Below, piece after piece: positions 9,031-15,932 of a stretch of DNA of 64,000 nucleotides (the first letter of the stretch is position 1; every line of letters begins with the position of its first letter). This DNA is from Anaerostipes amylophilus (lineage in GTDB: Bacteria; Bacillota; Clostridia; Lachnospirales; Lachnospiraceae), in assembly GCF_025567365.1 (NCBI RefSeq), contig NZ_JAOQJG010000006.1:62001-126000 (forward strand), read 5' to 3'. The notes beneath the pieces are model-generated. The model worked only from the letters and a program-made list of their open reading frames with translations, did not search any database and was not told the DNA's origin. Position numbers and translations under genes: made by a program.

Positions 9031-9258
9031 ATGTGTATGTATTGTAAAAATAGCACAACTGTAAATAGTACAACTACACATGTCGTAAATTATAAAAACT
9101 GTATTATCGTGATTAAAAACGTTCCATGCCTTGAGTGCGAGCAGTGTGGAGAAAAGTATTATACAGATGATGTTGCTGAACGTCTTGAAGTAATTGTTGA
9201 CATGGCTAAGAAATTAATGCAAGAAATAGCTGTTATTGATTATCCACAAGTGGCTTGA
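9031..9258 (+). CDS. YgiT-type zinc-finger protein, probable antitoxin
   Basis: The 75-residue protein has two CxxC pairs (CMYC near residue 2 and CLECEQC near 35) forming the YgiT/MqsA N-terminal zinc finger, then EKYYTDDVAERLE. I chose ATG 9031 because GAGGTG sits 6-7 bases before it; the GTG at 9022 overlaps that site. MqsA-like proteins bind the toxin and repress their own promoter. The HTH half of full-length MqsA is missing, as in many DUF4258 partners. Confidence 0.7.
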   Translation: MCMYCKNSTTVNSTTTHVVNYKNCIIVIKNVPCLECEQCGEKYYTDDVAERLEVIVDMAKKLMQEIAVIDYPQVA

Positions 9259-9292
9259 TGTAATCAAATATTGGTAGATAAATATTAAAAGG

Positions 9293-9330
9293 GTCTTCAT
9301 GATATGGAAATATATTATGAAGACTTTTTT
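9293..9330 (+). terminator. Terminator after the TA pair
   Basis: GTCTTCAT (9293-9300) pairs with ATGAAGAC (9317-9324), followed by six T. Confidence 0.85.
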
Positions 9331-9361
9331 AGTTACTTTGAATTTTTAGGGAACAAAGGAG

Positions 9362-9386
9362 ACTTATGTTCCTAGGGAACATAAGT
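9362..9386. repeat. 25-bp palindromic site c
   Basis: Identical to site b, including the spacer TAG. It is followed by the same leader and terminator block as site a, but the long hairpin is missing. Confidence 0.9.
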
Positions 9387-9414
9387 TGAAAATATAAATA
9401 TCCCCTTCTCGAAC

Positions 9415-9439
9415 GGTTCCCCAGGGAACCCCCTTTTTT
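9415..9439 (+). terminator. Terminator in cassette leader, copy 2
   Basis: GGTTCCC (9415-9421) and GGGAACC (9424-9430), then CCC and six T. The sequence stays homologous to copy 1 up to about 9487 (TTGATTGCTTTG), which is the first outer arm of the hairpin, and then breaks off. Confidence 0.7.
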
Positions 9440-9487
9440 CTCCAACCATCGTATTCAAATATTCACTTCACTTTCCATTGATTGCTT

Positions 9488-10000
9488 TGTGTATATTATG
9501 GAGATTCTGACTGGGATGGACCATTGTGCCTTACAGATATGTTAAAAATCCCAGATAAAATAAAACCGCTGGTATCAGATTATAAAATGAACTTGGTAGA
9601 GATTAAAAAAAGTAACACCATGAAATTCCATAATGATGATGTAAATATGGTTTTTGATTTAAGCCGTTCTATTTATGAAAGGAATTATGATAAAATAAAT
9701 AGAGTATATAAAGACTGTGCGATACCAACAGAAATTGGATTGGTTATCGGTGCAATTACAGAATCTCAAGAACTCATTAATCAGGCTTTAGAAATTGAAA
9801 AAAGAATGGGAGGTCAGATGAATATGTGTACAGCGTTAGAAGAATTAAAAAAAGAAGGAATTCAAGAGGGTGAGATTAAAGGTACAATTAAGATGTCAAA
9901 GAAATTCAATGTTAGTAAAGATGATACAATGAAAAATATCATAAATGAATTTTCGCTTACGAAAGATAAAGCACAAGAGTATATAGAAAAATATTGGTAA
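9488..10000 (+). pseudogene. Rpn-family nuclease/transposase, 5'-truncated
   Basis: The frame reads VYYGDSDWDGPLCLTDML at its start and ends in the coiled Glu/Lys-rich tail (EIKGTIKMSKKF) typical of Rpn (recombination-promoting nuclease, PD-(D/E)XK) proteins. The first half, with most of the nuclease core, is absent. The break coincides with the point where homology to hairpin arm 1 stops, so the fragment was joined to a cassette leader by deletion or recombination. The in-frame TTG at 9482 belongs to the leader and is not a credible start. Confidence 0.65.
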
Positions 10001-10012
10001 AGAAATATTAAA

Positions 10013-10058
10013 AACAAAGTCGTAATGATACGGAAATATATATCATTACGACTTTGTT
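10013..10058. terminator. Perfect 18-bp hairpin before site d
   Basis: 10013-10030 pairs perfectly with 10041-10058 around a 10-nt loop. It ends 5 bp before palindromic site d and probably terminates the Rpn transcript. Confidence 0.6.
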
Positions 10059-10063
10059 GAAAA

Positions 10064-10088
10064 ACTTTGGTTCCTCGGGAACATAAGT
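10064..10088. repeat. 25-bp palindromic site d (hybrid arms)
   Basis: ACTTTGGTTCC, TCG, GGAACATAAGT. The left arm is of the ACTTTG type, the right arm of the ACATAAGT type: a hybrid reciprocal to site i. Confidence 0.85.
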
Positions 10089-10245
10089 TATAAATAGTTC
10101 TGAAAATGGAGAAAAGGCACCCATATAATGGATGCCATGACATTTATAATAATATTATAAATGAATTAATTAAGATGTATTTAATTATAAAAGATATTTA
10201 GAAATTTGTCAATAAATTGTTTATCAGAAAAACTGTTAAAAATTA

Positions 10246-10270
10246 ACATTTGTTCCCCAGGAATCAAAGT
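10246..10270. repeat. 25-bp palindromic site e (degenerate)
   Basis: ACATTTGTTCC, CCA, GGAATCAAAGT. Spacing and TTCC/GGAA core are kept while the outer left arm has drifted. The stretch from site d to site f (10089-10334) holds no gene I can support. Confidence 0.75.
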
Positions 10271-10334
10271 GTTTTTATTTATTTTCTGAAAAATAGGATA
10301 GTAGATTTTCTTTTCAATAATCAATAAAAATGGG

Positions 10335-10359
10335 ACTTATGTTCCCGAGGAACATAAGT
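10335..10359. repeat. 25-bp palindromic site f
   Basis: ACTTATGTTCC, CGA, GGAACATAAGT; perfect arms. It opens the module with hairpin copy 2. Confidence 0.9.
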
Positions 10360-10382
10360 AGAATTATATCCCCTTTTCGAAC

Positions 10383-10405
10383 GGTTCCCCAAGGGTCCCC
10401 TTTTT
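10383..10405 (+). terminator. Degraded cassette-leader terminator, copy 3
   Basis: GGTTCCCC and GGGTCC form a weaker version of the leader hairpins at 7270 and 9415, followed by five T. Confidence 0.5.
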
Positions 10406-10441
10406 ATCTCCAACCATCCAGTTATTGAATTTCTCCAATCA

Positions 10442-10644
10442 TAAATAATCTATTTGCTTTCTGAGTCTATGCTTATATACGGCTTTGCTTTGTGCATCAT
10501 AGCAGATAACTATACAGTTACAAGGGACGTTCCTTAATGCTCACAAGCGGTGCTTGTTCCGCTTACCACTTATCCCCTTGCAACTGTATAGTTATCTGCT
10601 ATTTAAGATGCACGCAAACCCGATATAAGCAAATAGATTATTTA
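10442..10644 (-). ncRNA. Long hairpin element, copy 2 (candidate structured RNA)
   Basis: The outer arms 10442-10459 and 10627-10644 are perfect 18-bp complements with no sequence similarity to copy 1's outer arms. The apical stem changes CATTG/CAATG of copy 1 to CAGTT/AACTG while staying paired. The loop of about 50 nt is almost identical to copy 1, as is the arm around GTGCATCATAGCAG. This preservation of pairing with changed sequence is the best sign of a selected fold. It lies upstream of the gene at 10782, as copy 1 lies upstream of 7717. Confidence 0.6.
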
Positions 10645-10781
10645 CGAAAGGAGAAAAGATACAAAAACAAGTGTTTCCGAAAAAAGAAAACGCCACCTCT
10701 AAAGCTTCAGATTTTGAAAGCAAATAGGGGTCAAACCGTAAGTTTATAACAAATAATTAAAGATGTTGGAAGGAGAAGGAA

Positions 10782-11123
10782 ATGAACAATTTAATTTTAA
10801 CTACAAAAGGAAAATTGAAAATTAAGCAATATATTGAAATATGTAAGAAAAAAAAGAAAAGAATATTGGAATTAGGATTGGATACAGCAGAAAAAACCAA
10901 AATAAGATCACTCACGGATATTTATATAGAATTAAATGTTGATCCTTATGTTATAGATGCAGAAGGTGTAACTTACTCATTTTATATTACAGATCATATA
11001 TGCGAGAAATTATCGTTAACTCTCAATATTGATTATGTAAAAGGTATCAATATTGATTATCTAAAAAGTATCAGCATTGGAGTTAGGGAAAAAACAAAAA
11101 TGGTTAATACGAATATAGTATGA
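10782..11123 (+). CDS. Hypothetical cassette protein
   Basis: A 113-residue protein with a good GGAAGGAG site. It is Lys/Ile-rich with an N-terminal basic helix and a repeated NIDYVKGI/NIDYLKSI pattern near the end. It is not recognised. It sits in the module bounded by sites f and g, in the same place relative to the long hairpin as the DUF5688-like gene in the first module, but the two proteins are not visibly related. Confidence 0.5.
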   Translation: MNNLILTTKGKLKIKQYIEICKKKKKRILELGLDTAEKTKIRSLTDIYIELNVDPYVIDAEGVTYSFYITDHICEKLSLTLNIDYVKGINIDYLKSISIGVREKTKMVNTNIV

Positions 11124-11218
11124 TACCTGTAGAGGATTATTTAGAAATTGTATCAGCACAATATGGATTTGATAGTTATGAAGATTTGAAAAAAGCAGGA
11201 TATGATATAGAAATATAA
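11120..11218 (+). CDS. 32-residue small protein, translationally coupled
   Basis: The ATG overlaps the preceding stop in an ATGA junction, so translation is probably coupled. The peptide begins MIPVEDYLEIVSAQYGF and ends KKAGYDIEI. It resembles short acidic tails of Lachnospiraceae cassette proteins, and it may be the separated C-terminus of the upstream product. Too short for firm assignment. Confidence 0.4.
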   Translation: MIPVEDYLEIVSAQYGFDSYEDLKKAGYDIEI

Positions 11219-11261
11219 ATTAGAAGAAAATTTATAGGGGCTGTCGCAGTAAGCGGCGGTC

Positions 11262-11286
11262 TCTTTAATTCCCTGGGAACAAAAGT
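11262..11286. repeat. 25-bp palindromic site g (inside an inverted repeat)
   Basis: TCTTTAATTCC, CTG, GGAACAAAAGT. It sits in the middle of a 10-bp inverted repeat, as if inserted into a terminator-like hairpin. Confidence 0.75.
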
Positions 11287-11511
11287 GAATTTCTAAATTC
11301 ACATGCTGCGACAGCAGGATTTTCTTTCCAATGATCGTGCCACTTTGCTTCTCAAAGTGGAAATTTAAATTCGAAGAATTTAAAGCAAGCATCCTATTTG
11401 TCCGACGACAAATAGAGCTTGTTGGTGCACATCCCCAAACCCCTTGAATATATGGGAAGTATCCCAAACCCTCTGAATTATAGTAAGATATCAAAAAGAA
11501 AAGTAAGGCTT

Positions 11512-11536
11512 ACTTTGATTCCTTGGGAATCAAAGT
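11512..11536. repeat. 25-bp palindromic site h
   Basis: ACTTTGATTCC, TTG, GGAATCAAAGT; perfect arms of the second arm type. It lies 77 bp before the serine recombinase start, where a recombinase often has its crossover and autoregulatory site. Confidence 0.9.
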
Positions 11537-11613
11537 GAAATAGTTAATAATATAAAAACCTCTAAAATAGAAAAAGTAACTAATTAATTGTTAATCTAAT
11601 TTTGGAGGTATAA

Positions 11614-12228
11614 ATGAATAACAACACAAAAGAATATGGATACATAAGAGTATCAAGCAAAACACAGAACGTAGCTAGACAAATTAAAATGATAAAGGAA
11701 AGAGGAATACCAGATGAAAGAATTTATATTGATAAGATGTCAGGTAAGAATTTTGAAAGAAAAGAATATAAAAAGCTAATAGCAATTTTGGATTCAGAAT
11801 CCGTTTTGTATATTCCAGAAATTGATCGTCTGGGAAGAAATTATGAGGAAATTTTAGAACAATGGAGAATCATCACGAAAGAAATAAGAGCGGCAATTGT
11901 TGTATTGGATATGCCATTATTAGATACACGAAATAAAGATAAAGATTTGATGGGAACATTTATAGCAGATTTAGTATTACAGATTCTAAGCTACGTTGCA
12001 GAAACTGAACGAATTAAAATTAAAGAAAGACAGCGACAAGGAATTGATGCAGCCCTAGAACGTGGAGTAGCATTTGGCCGACCAGAGCGAGAAGTTCCGG
12101 ACAATTTTTATCCGATGGTACAGTTATGGATAAAGAAAAAGGTTACGATAAGAAAAGCAGCCGAATTATGTAATATGCCAAGATCAACATTTTATGCGAA
12201 AGCAAGAAAGATAAAAGAAGCTTGTTGA
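11614..12228 (+). CDS. Small serine recombinase (resolvase/invertase family)
   Basis: The 204-residue protein has the full Hin/Tn3-resolvase plan. The N-terminal catalytic domain has YIRVSSKTQN (nucleophilic Ser about residue 14) and EIDRLGRNYEE with the active-site Arg. It is followed by the long dimer helix (ERIKIKERQRQG), GRPE, and a C-terminal HTH (TIRKAAELCNMPRSTFY). Such enzymes cut both strands at the centre of paired 25-30-bp palindromic sites. The gene is bracketed by sites h (77 bp upstream) and i (4 bp downstream), which makes these palindromes its likely substrates. The ribosome site GGAGG is strong. Confidence 0.88.
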   Translation: MNNNTKEYGYIRVSSKTQNVARQIKMIKERGIPDERIYIDKMSGKNFERKEYKKLIAILDSESVLYIPEIDRLGRNYEEILEQWRIITKEIRAAIVVLDMPLLDTRNKDKDLMGTFIADLVLQILSYVAETERIKIKERQRQGIDAALERGVAFGRPEREVPDNFYPMVQLWIKKKVTIRKAAELCNMPRSTFYAKARKIKEAC

Positions 12229-12232
12229 AACA

Positions 12233-12257
12233 ACTTATGTTCCCAGGGAATCAAAGT
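12233..12257. repeat. 25-bp palindromic site i (hybrid arms)
   Basis: ACTTATGTTCC, CAG, GGAATCAAAGT. The left arm matches sites a/b/c/f and the right arm matches site h: the reciprocal of site d. Confidence 0.85.
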
Positions 12258-12264
12258 AAATGAA

Positions 12265-12294
12265 AGAGAGCCAAAACGTTTCTGTTTTGGCTCT
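12265..12294. terminator. Hairpin after the serine recombinase
   Basis: GAGAGCCAAAAC pairs perfectly with GTTTTGGCTCTC across a 6-nt loop. No long T tract follows, so efficiency is uncertain. Confidence 0.6.
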
Positions 12295-12704
12295 CGGAAA
12301 TACTATTATGAAAGTACAAAAATCCCAAAAACTGTACTTTTAGAAATTTTGCAAAATATTGTCTTTTTTGTAAAAATACATTGATTTTTTGCACTTTCTA
12401 GTGTATTATATTAATAAATAAATTTGTCCTGAAAAGTACACTTTTTAGGACAAATGGGACATTGATAATAGAATAGTTGCATGAATTACATATGAATGAA
12501 ACTTCGGCATGGCTGTTGCGTACAGGTGTCGCTCCCGATCAGAATCGGCAGATATAACCGCATGGTGTTTTTAGAAAGTTGATGATACATGTAGGATATA
12601 TGAAGGAGTTGAACAGAATATAATTGATACTCTTGGTTTGTGTAACCGAAAAAATTTTAATATAGGAAAGCAAATAAAAAATTGTTTTCTTCCTTATATT
12701 AAAA

Positions 12705-12731
12705 TGGCTGTGCTATCGGCCTAATACGGGC
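12705..12731 (+). repeat. 27-bp repeat flanking the integration module, copy 1
   Basis: TGGCTGTGCTATCGGCC followed by TAATACGGGC. Copy 2 at 14977-15003 matches 25 of 27 bases in the same orientation. The pair brackets xis and int. Confidence 0.7.
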
Positions 12732-12745
12732 AATAAAAATTTAAT

Positions 12746-12762
12746 CAACTTGAATCGTTGAA
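12746..12762. repeat. 17-bp inverted repeat flanking xis-int, left
   Basis: CAACTTGAATCGTTGAA; the exact reverse complement lies at 14564-14580. Candidate Int arm site or Xis site. Confidence 0.55.
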
Positions 12763-12855
12763 AAAACATTTCTTATTTAAAATTGATTGTATACGATAAA
12801 TAAGGAATGTTTTTTTGCTGTTCAAAAATATCTATGAATGACTGGAGGTGCAACT

Positions 12856-13077
12856 ATGATTGCAGAGCGGAAAGAAAAAAATGTGTATCTTGAATTGGAA
12901 GATAAACCATTGCTTACACTAAAAGAATTTTGCGTATATCTTGGAATTGGTCAAACAAAAGCCAGAGAATTGATAAAATCAAAAGATTGCACGTTTTCTT
13001 TAAAGATAGGAAATAGATGGTATATAAACAAAAGACTATTAGATAAGTGGCTATCTAAAAAAACATTAAAGAAGTAG
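12856..13077 (+). CDS. xis: Excisionase (Xis), Tn916-like
   Basis: The 73-residue basic protein has a winged-helix excisionase fold: LTLKEFCVYLGIGQTKARELIK, then GNRWYINKRLLDKWL (about 40-60). Excisionases bend DNA at attachment sites and push the integrase toward excision. I chose ATG 12856, behind GGAGG, over the ATG at 12838. It lies 71 bp upstream of the integrase in the usual xis-int order. Confidence 0.8.
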   Translation: MIAERKEKNVYLELEDKPLLTLKEFCVYLGIGQTKARELIKSKDCTFSLKIGNRWYINKRLLDKWLSKKTLKK

Positions 13078-13148
13078 AACAGGAATCATAAATATGGTAT
13101 ATTGATTAAGTTAGAACCATAAGATGATTCGCTAAAGGAGGATCTCTA

Positions 13149-14432
13149 ATGGGAAAAAGCATAAATGGAGAAGATTTAGGTAAAGGATATTATCAAAAAG
13201 CTAACGGACTGTATTATGCAAAAAAGGGAGTTGCAGGTGAAGAGATTTATGATTCTGATATGAATCTGGAACAACTGAAACGCAGGGTCAATAAAAGAAT
13301 AAAAATCATAAAAGAAGGTCCAGGAGTTATTTTTAAGAATGCAACTTTAAATGAATGGTTCATGTGGTGGTATGAAAAATATAAAGCACCGCGGCTTGCA
13401 GAACAGAGTGCAGTAGGAGTCCTATCAAAATATAAAAATATAATGGCAGAACATTTTGGTGATTCAAGATTAAAGCTGATCACTGAATTGGATGTTATCG
13501 ATTTTTTAGAAGCTTGGACAAAAAATCCTACACATGCTGTAAATTCTATGAATACTTGCCTAGGATATATGAATGATTGTTTTGAAAAAGCAATTGATTA
13601 TAACCTTATAAAATTTAATCCATTTAAAGATAAAAAGATTAATGAAAAACGATGTATTCAAAAGAGGAAAGATAAAGAATTTTCTTATCAGTACTTATCT
13701 AAAAGCGATCAAGAAATACTATTGCAGTATTTTTATGAAAATAATCATTGGTATTATGCGATGCTATATGTAGCATTATATACAGGAATGCGAGTTGGCG
13801 AAGTCGGAGGATTACAATGGAAGGACATAGATTTTGAGAAAAAAATAATTTATATTCGCAGAGCATTAGTAAATTTTTATGCTGATGGAAAAAAGAGATT
13901 GTTTTTGTCATCAACTAAAACAGAGAATTCCGTGAGGATAATTCCCTTTGTGAAAGATGTTGGTGTTATTTTAGAAAAATGGTATGAAATCAGTAAGGAT
14001 TTTTTGAAAAGGCAGAAGATCAATGGATATTGGAAAGGCAATGAAGAGGAATTTGGAGATTTAGTATTCACAACTAAATTGGGAACACCAGTAACCAGAT
14101 ATCAATTTGAAAAAATACTAAACAATTTTGAAAAGTCTTATAATAAGGAAGAGAAATTGTTATCAACGATTGAACAAAGGATTCCAATGTATTTTCCACA
14201 CTCATATCCTCATATGTTACGACATACTTTCTGCACATACTTGATTAAAGCAGGAATTGATGTTAAAATAGTACAGCGTCTTATGGGACATAAACATTTA
14301 TCAACTACATTAGAAGTTTACTATCATGTTCAAGAATCTGATATGTTCGATGAGATAGAAGTGTTTAATAAGAGGGAGGTTGATACTTTGAAGACATCTT
14401 ACATTAATATGTTATATACAAAGACATCGTAA
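13149..14432 (+). CDS. int: Tyrosine recombinase/integrase of the ICE
   Basis: The 427-residue protein has the Tn916/phage-type arrangement: N-terminal arm-binding region, SAM-like core-binding domain (about 65-165), and catalytic domain with TGMRVGE (first Arg), HMLRHTF (HxxR), MGHK and the nucleophile in LEVYYHV (about residue 394). It integrates and excises the element. The GGAGG site is strong. Direct and inverted repeats on either side are candidate binding sites. The insertion site itself cannot be read from this window. Confidence 0.93.
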   Translation: MGKSINGEDLGKGYYQKANGLYYAKKGVAGEEIYDSDMNLEQLKRRVNKRIKIIKEGPGVIFKNATLNEWFMWWYEKYKAPRLAEQSAVGVLSKYKNIMAEHFGDSRLKLITELDVIDFLEAWTKNPTHAVNSMNTCLGYMNDCFEKAIDYNLIKFNPFKDKKINEKRCIQKRKDKEFSYQYLSKSDQEILLQYFYENNHWYYAMLYVALYTGMRVGEVGGLQWKDIDFEKKIIYIRRALVNFYADGKKRLFLSSTKTENSVRIIPFVKDVGVILEKWYEISKDFLKRQKINGYWKGNEEEFGDLVFTTKLGTPVTRYQFEKILNNFEKSYNKEEKLLSTIEQRIPMYFPHSYPHMLRHTFCTYLIKAGIDVKIVQRLMGHKHLSTTLEVYYHVQESDMFDEIEVFNKREVDTLKTSYINMLYTKTS

Positions 14433-14563
14433 GATCTTCAATGAGAAGTTTAATGTTTGTAAAGATTGAATAATTGAATATATCAGATATAATATATTTG
14501 ACCAGGCCGAAAGCGGTTTAGGTATGCTTATAAATTGATTTCAAATATAATGAAGAAAAAAAC

Positions 14564-14580
14564 TTCAACGATTCAAGTTG
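14564..14580. repeat. 17-bp inverted repeat flanking xis-int, right
   Basis: TTCAACGATTCAAGTTG, exact reverse complement of 12746-12762, placed 131 bp after int. Confidence 0.55.
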
Positions 14581-14930
14581 GTTTTACTATAAATTGTTGT
14601 AAGTAAGAGAGTTTAGCTAGAAAAGATAGCAAAACAGTTGAAATAAACCTTTTAAGCAAATTCTTTTGCGAACTTTCATAGAGAACCGCATAAAATGGAG
14701 TTTTTTCTTAGATAAATTAGATATGGTGAAGAAATTGGCGAAACTACCAAAATATCGCCAATTATCGCCGTATATCATAAGCTATCAAACAGTGAAGATT
14801 TAGTTCTTCACTGAAACTTCAATAAAATTTTATATTGTACAAGTGTAAACTACAACGTAAACTTCAACAGGGTTAAATAAGACTGTTGTTGAAGAATATT
14901 TGTATTTAGATCATCTTGGGTTCTGACATT

Positions 14931-14964
14931 AAGGCATATATCAATTTAGATATGTGCCTTTTTT
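14931..14964 (+). terminator. Rho-independent terminator before parA
   Basis: AAGGCATATATC (14931-14942) pairs with GATATGTGCCTT (14949-14960) with one mismatch and ends in a T run. Confidence 0.75.
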
Positions 14965-14976
14965 AATACTCAAAAC

Positions 14977-15003
14977 TGGCTGTGCTATCGGCCATATACG
15001 GGC
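14977..15003 (+). repeat. 27-bp repeat flanking the integration module, copy 2
   Basis: TGGCTGTGCTATCGGCC followed by ATATACGGGC; differs from copy 1 only by a TA/AT swap. Confidence 0.7.
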
Positions 15004-15015
15004 TCCTCAATGTTT

Positions 15016-15103
15016 AAGATTAGGGAATCGGTAATCATACATTATTTAATTTATATCGTTTTTTACTAGATACTCCCCAAATAGTATAAGATTCCCTAAT
15101 CTT
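15016..15103. promoter_or_regulatory. Inverted repeat upstream of parA (operator or centromere candidate)
   Basis: AAGATTAGGGAATC (15016-15029) and GATTCCCTAATCTT (15090-15103) are exact 14-bp complements 60 bp apart, 56 bp before parA. ParA/ParB systems are autoregulated and need a centromere near the operon. The sequence does not resemble the chromosomal parS consensus. Confidence 0.5.
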
Positions 15104-15158
15104 CCCCCTTATAAAATTGTTAGTAATTATAAATTAAATAAATATAAAGGAGTTCACT

Positions 15159-15932
15159 ATGAAAGAAAAAGTAATTGCAATCGTAAATCAAAAAGGTGGC
15201 GTAGCAAAAACAACGACAACATTAAATCTAGGTGCAGAGTTGGCCAAGGCGGGGGAAAAAGTGCTATTGGTCGATTTTGATCCACAATCTTCACTTACTA
15301 TCGCATTAGGGCAGTTTGATGAAAACATTTCATCCATTGCTGATCTCATGCAGTTAGAGATTGAAGATAAAGAATTATTAGATAAAGAAGATATTATGAT
15401 TGATATCTATGGAATGGATTTGCTTCCTGGAAGTATTGTGTTAGCTTCCACGGAGCTTTTTTTGATTAATGCTACATGTAGAGAACAGATTTTAAAAACA
15501 GTCTTGGCAAAGTATAAGAAATATTATGATTATATTTTGGTTGATTGTGGACCTTCTCTTGGAATGTTGACAATCAATGCATTAACAGCTGCGGACAGTG
15601 TGATTATTCCGGTAGAGGCTGAATATCTATCTGCAAAAGGTATGGAATTATTATTAAGATCTGTTGCCATGACAAAACGAAAGTTAAATCCAGGATTAAA
15701 AATTGATGGAATCTTGATTACCAGAGTTGATAAAAGAAATAATTTGTCAAGAAAGATCATTCAAATGGTTCGAGATGCTTATGAAAGCTTGAATATCTTT
15801 GAAAGTCAGATTCCAGAAAGAATTGCTGTAGGAAAATCTCTTAGTAAGCATGAATTAGTAGGAGAATTTGAAAAAAATTCAGATGCAGCGATCGCATATA
15901 AGAAATTAGCACAGGAGGTATTAGCAAAATGA
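15159..15932 (+). CDS. parA: ParA/Soj-type partition ATPase
   Basis: The 257-residue protein has the deviant Walker A NQKGGVAKTTTT (about residues 8-20), the A' motif LLVDFDPQSSL and Walker B DYILVDCGPSLG. ParA ATPases bind DNA non-specifically and move ParB-bound centromeres. It overlaps parB by 4 bp. Presence on an ICE suggests that the element replicates or is stabilised as a circle after excision. Confidence 0.93.
   Translation: MKEKVIAIVNQKGGVAKTTTTLNLGAELAKAGEKVLLVDFDPQSSLTIALGQFDENISSIADLMQLEIEDKELLDKEDIMIDIYGMDLLPGSIVLASTELFLINATCREQILKTVLAKYKKYYDYILVDCGPSLGMLTINALTAADSVIIPVEAEYLSAKGMELLLRSVAMTKRKLNPGLKIDGILITRVDKRNNLSRKIIQMVRDAYESLNIFESQIPERIAVGKSLSKHELVGEFEKNSDAAIAYKKLAQEVLAK

Larger units (their letters stand above)
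11219..11613. other. Gene-free structured stretch around sites g and h
   Basis: No credible gene. GCTGTCGCAG (11240-11249) and CTGCGACAGC (11306-11315) enclose site g. Further hairpins are CCACTTTG/CAAAGTGG (about 11340-11360) and CTATTTGTC/GACAAATAG (about 11393-11414). The segment up to 11480 has C-rich blocks (CATCCCCAAACCCC) not seen elsewhere in the window. A relic origin of transfer is possible but unproven. Confidence 0.45.
12295..12855. other. Gene-free region before xis
   Basis: No gene is supported here. It contains GC-richer hairpin-forming sequence at 12504-12570 (CCGAT/ATCGG), the first copy of a 27-bp repeat (12705-12731), and CAACTTGAATCGTTGAA (12746-12762), whose exact inverted copy lies beyond int at 14564-14580. 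This is a plausible place for an element end or for Int/Xis binding sites. Confidence 0.4.
14433..15158. other. Gene-free region between int and parA
   Basis: No gene is supported. It contains several hairpins (AATTGGCGA 14733-14741 with TCGCCAATT 14755-14763; CAGTGAAG 14790-14797 with CTTCACTG 14806-14813; CTTCAACAG 14862-14870 with CTGTTGTTGAAG 14883-14894), a terminator, the second 27-bp repeat and the inverted repeat before parA. The density of symmetric sites suggests attachment, transfer-origin or centromere functions. Confidence 0.45.

Noticed and set aside
10537..10749. 70-codon frame overlapping hairpin copy 2
   Set aside because: It runs through the structured loop, has no ribosome site, and is explained by the hairpin.
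11512..11536. Palindromes as XerCD dif-type sites
   Set aside because: dif has 11-bp arms with a 6-bp centre; these have a 3-bp centre and different arm sequences.
7219..12257. Palindromes as a CRISPR array
   Set aside because: Spacing is irregular (65 bp to over 1 kb), spacers contain genes, and no cas genes are present.
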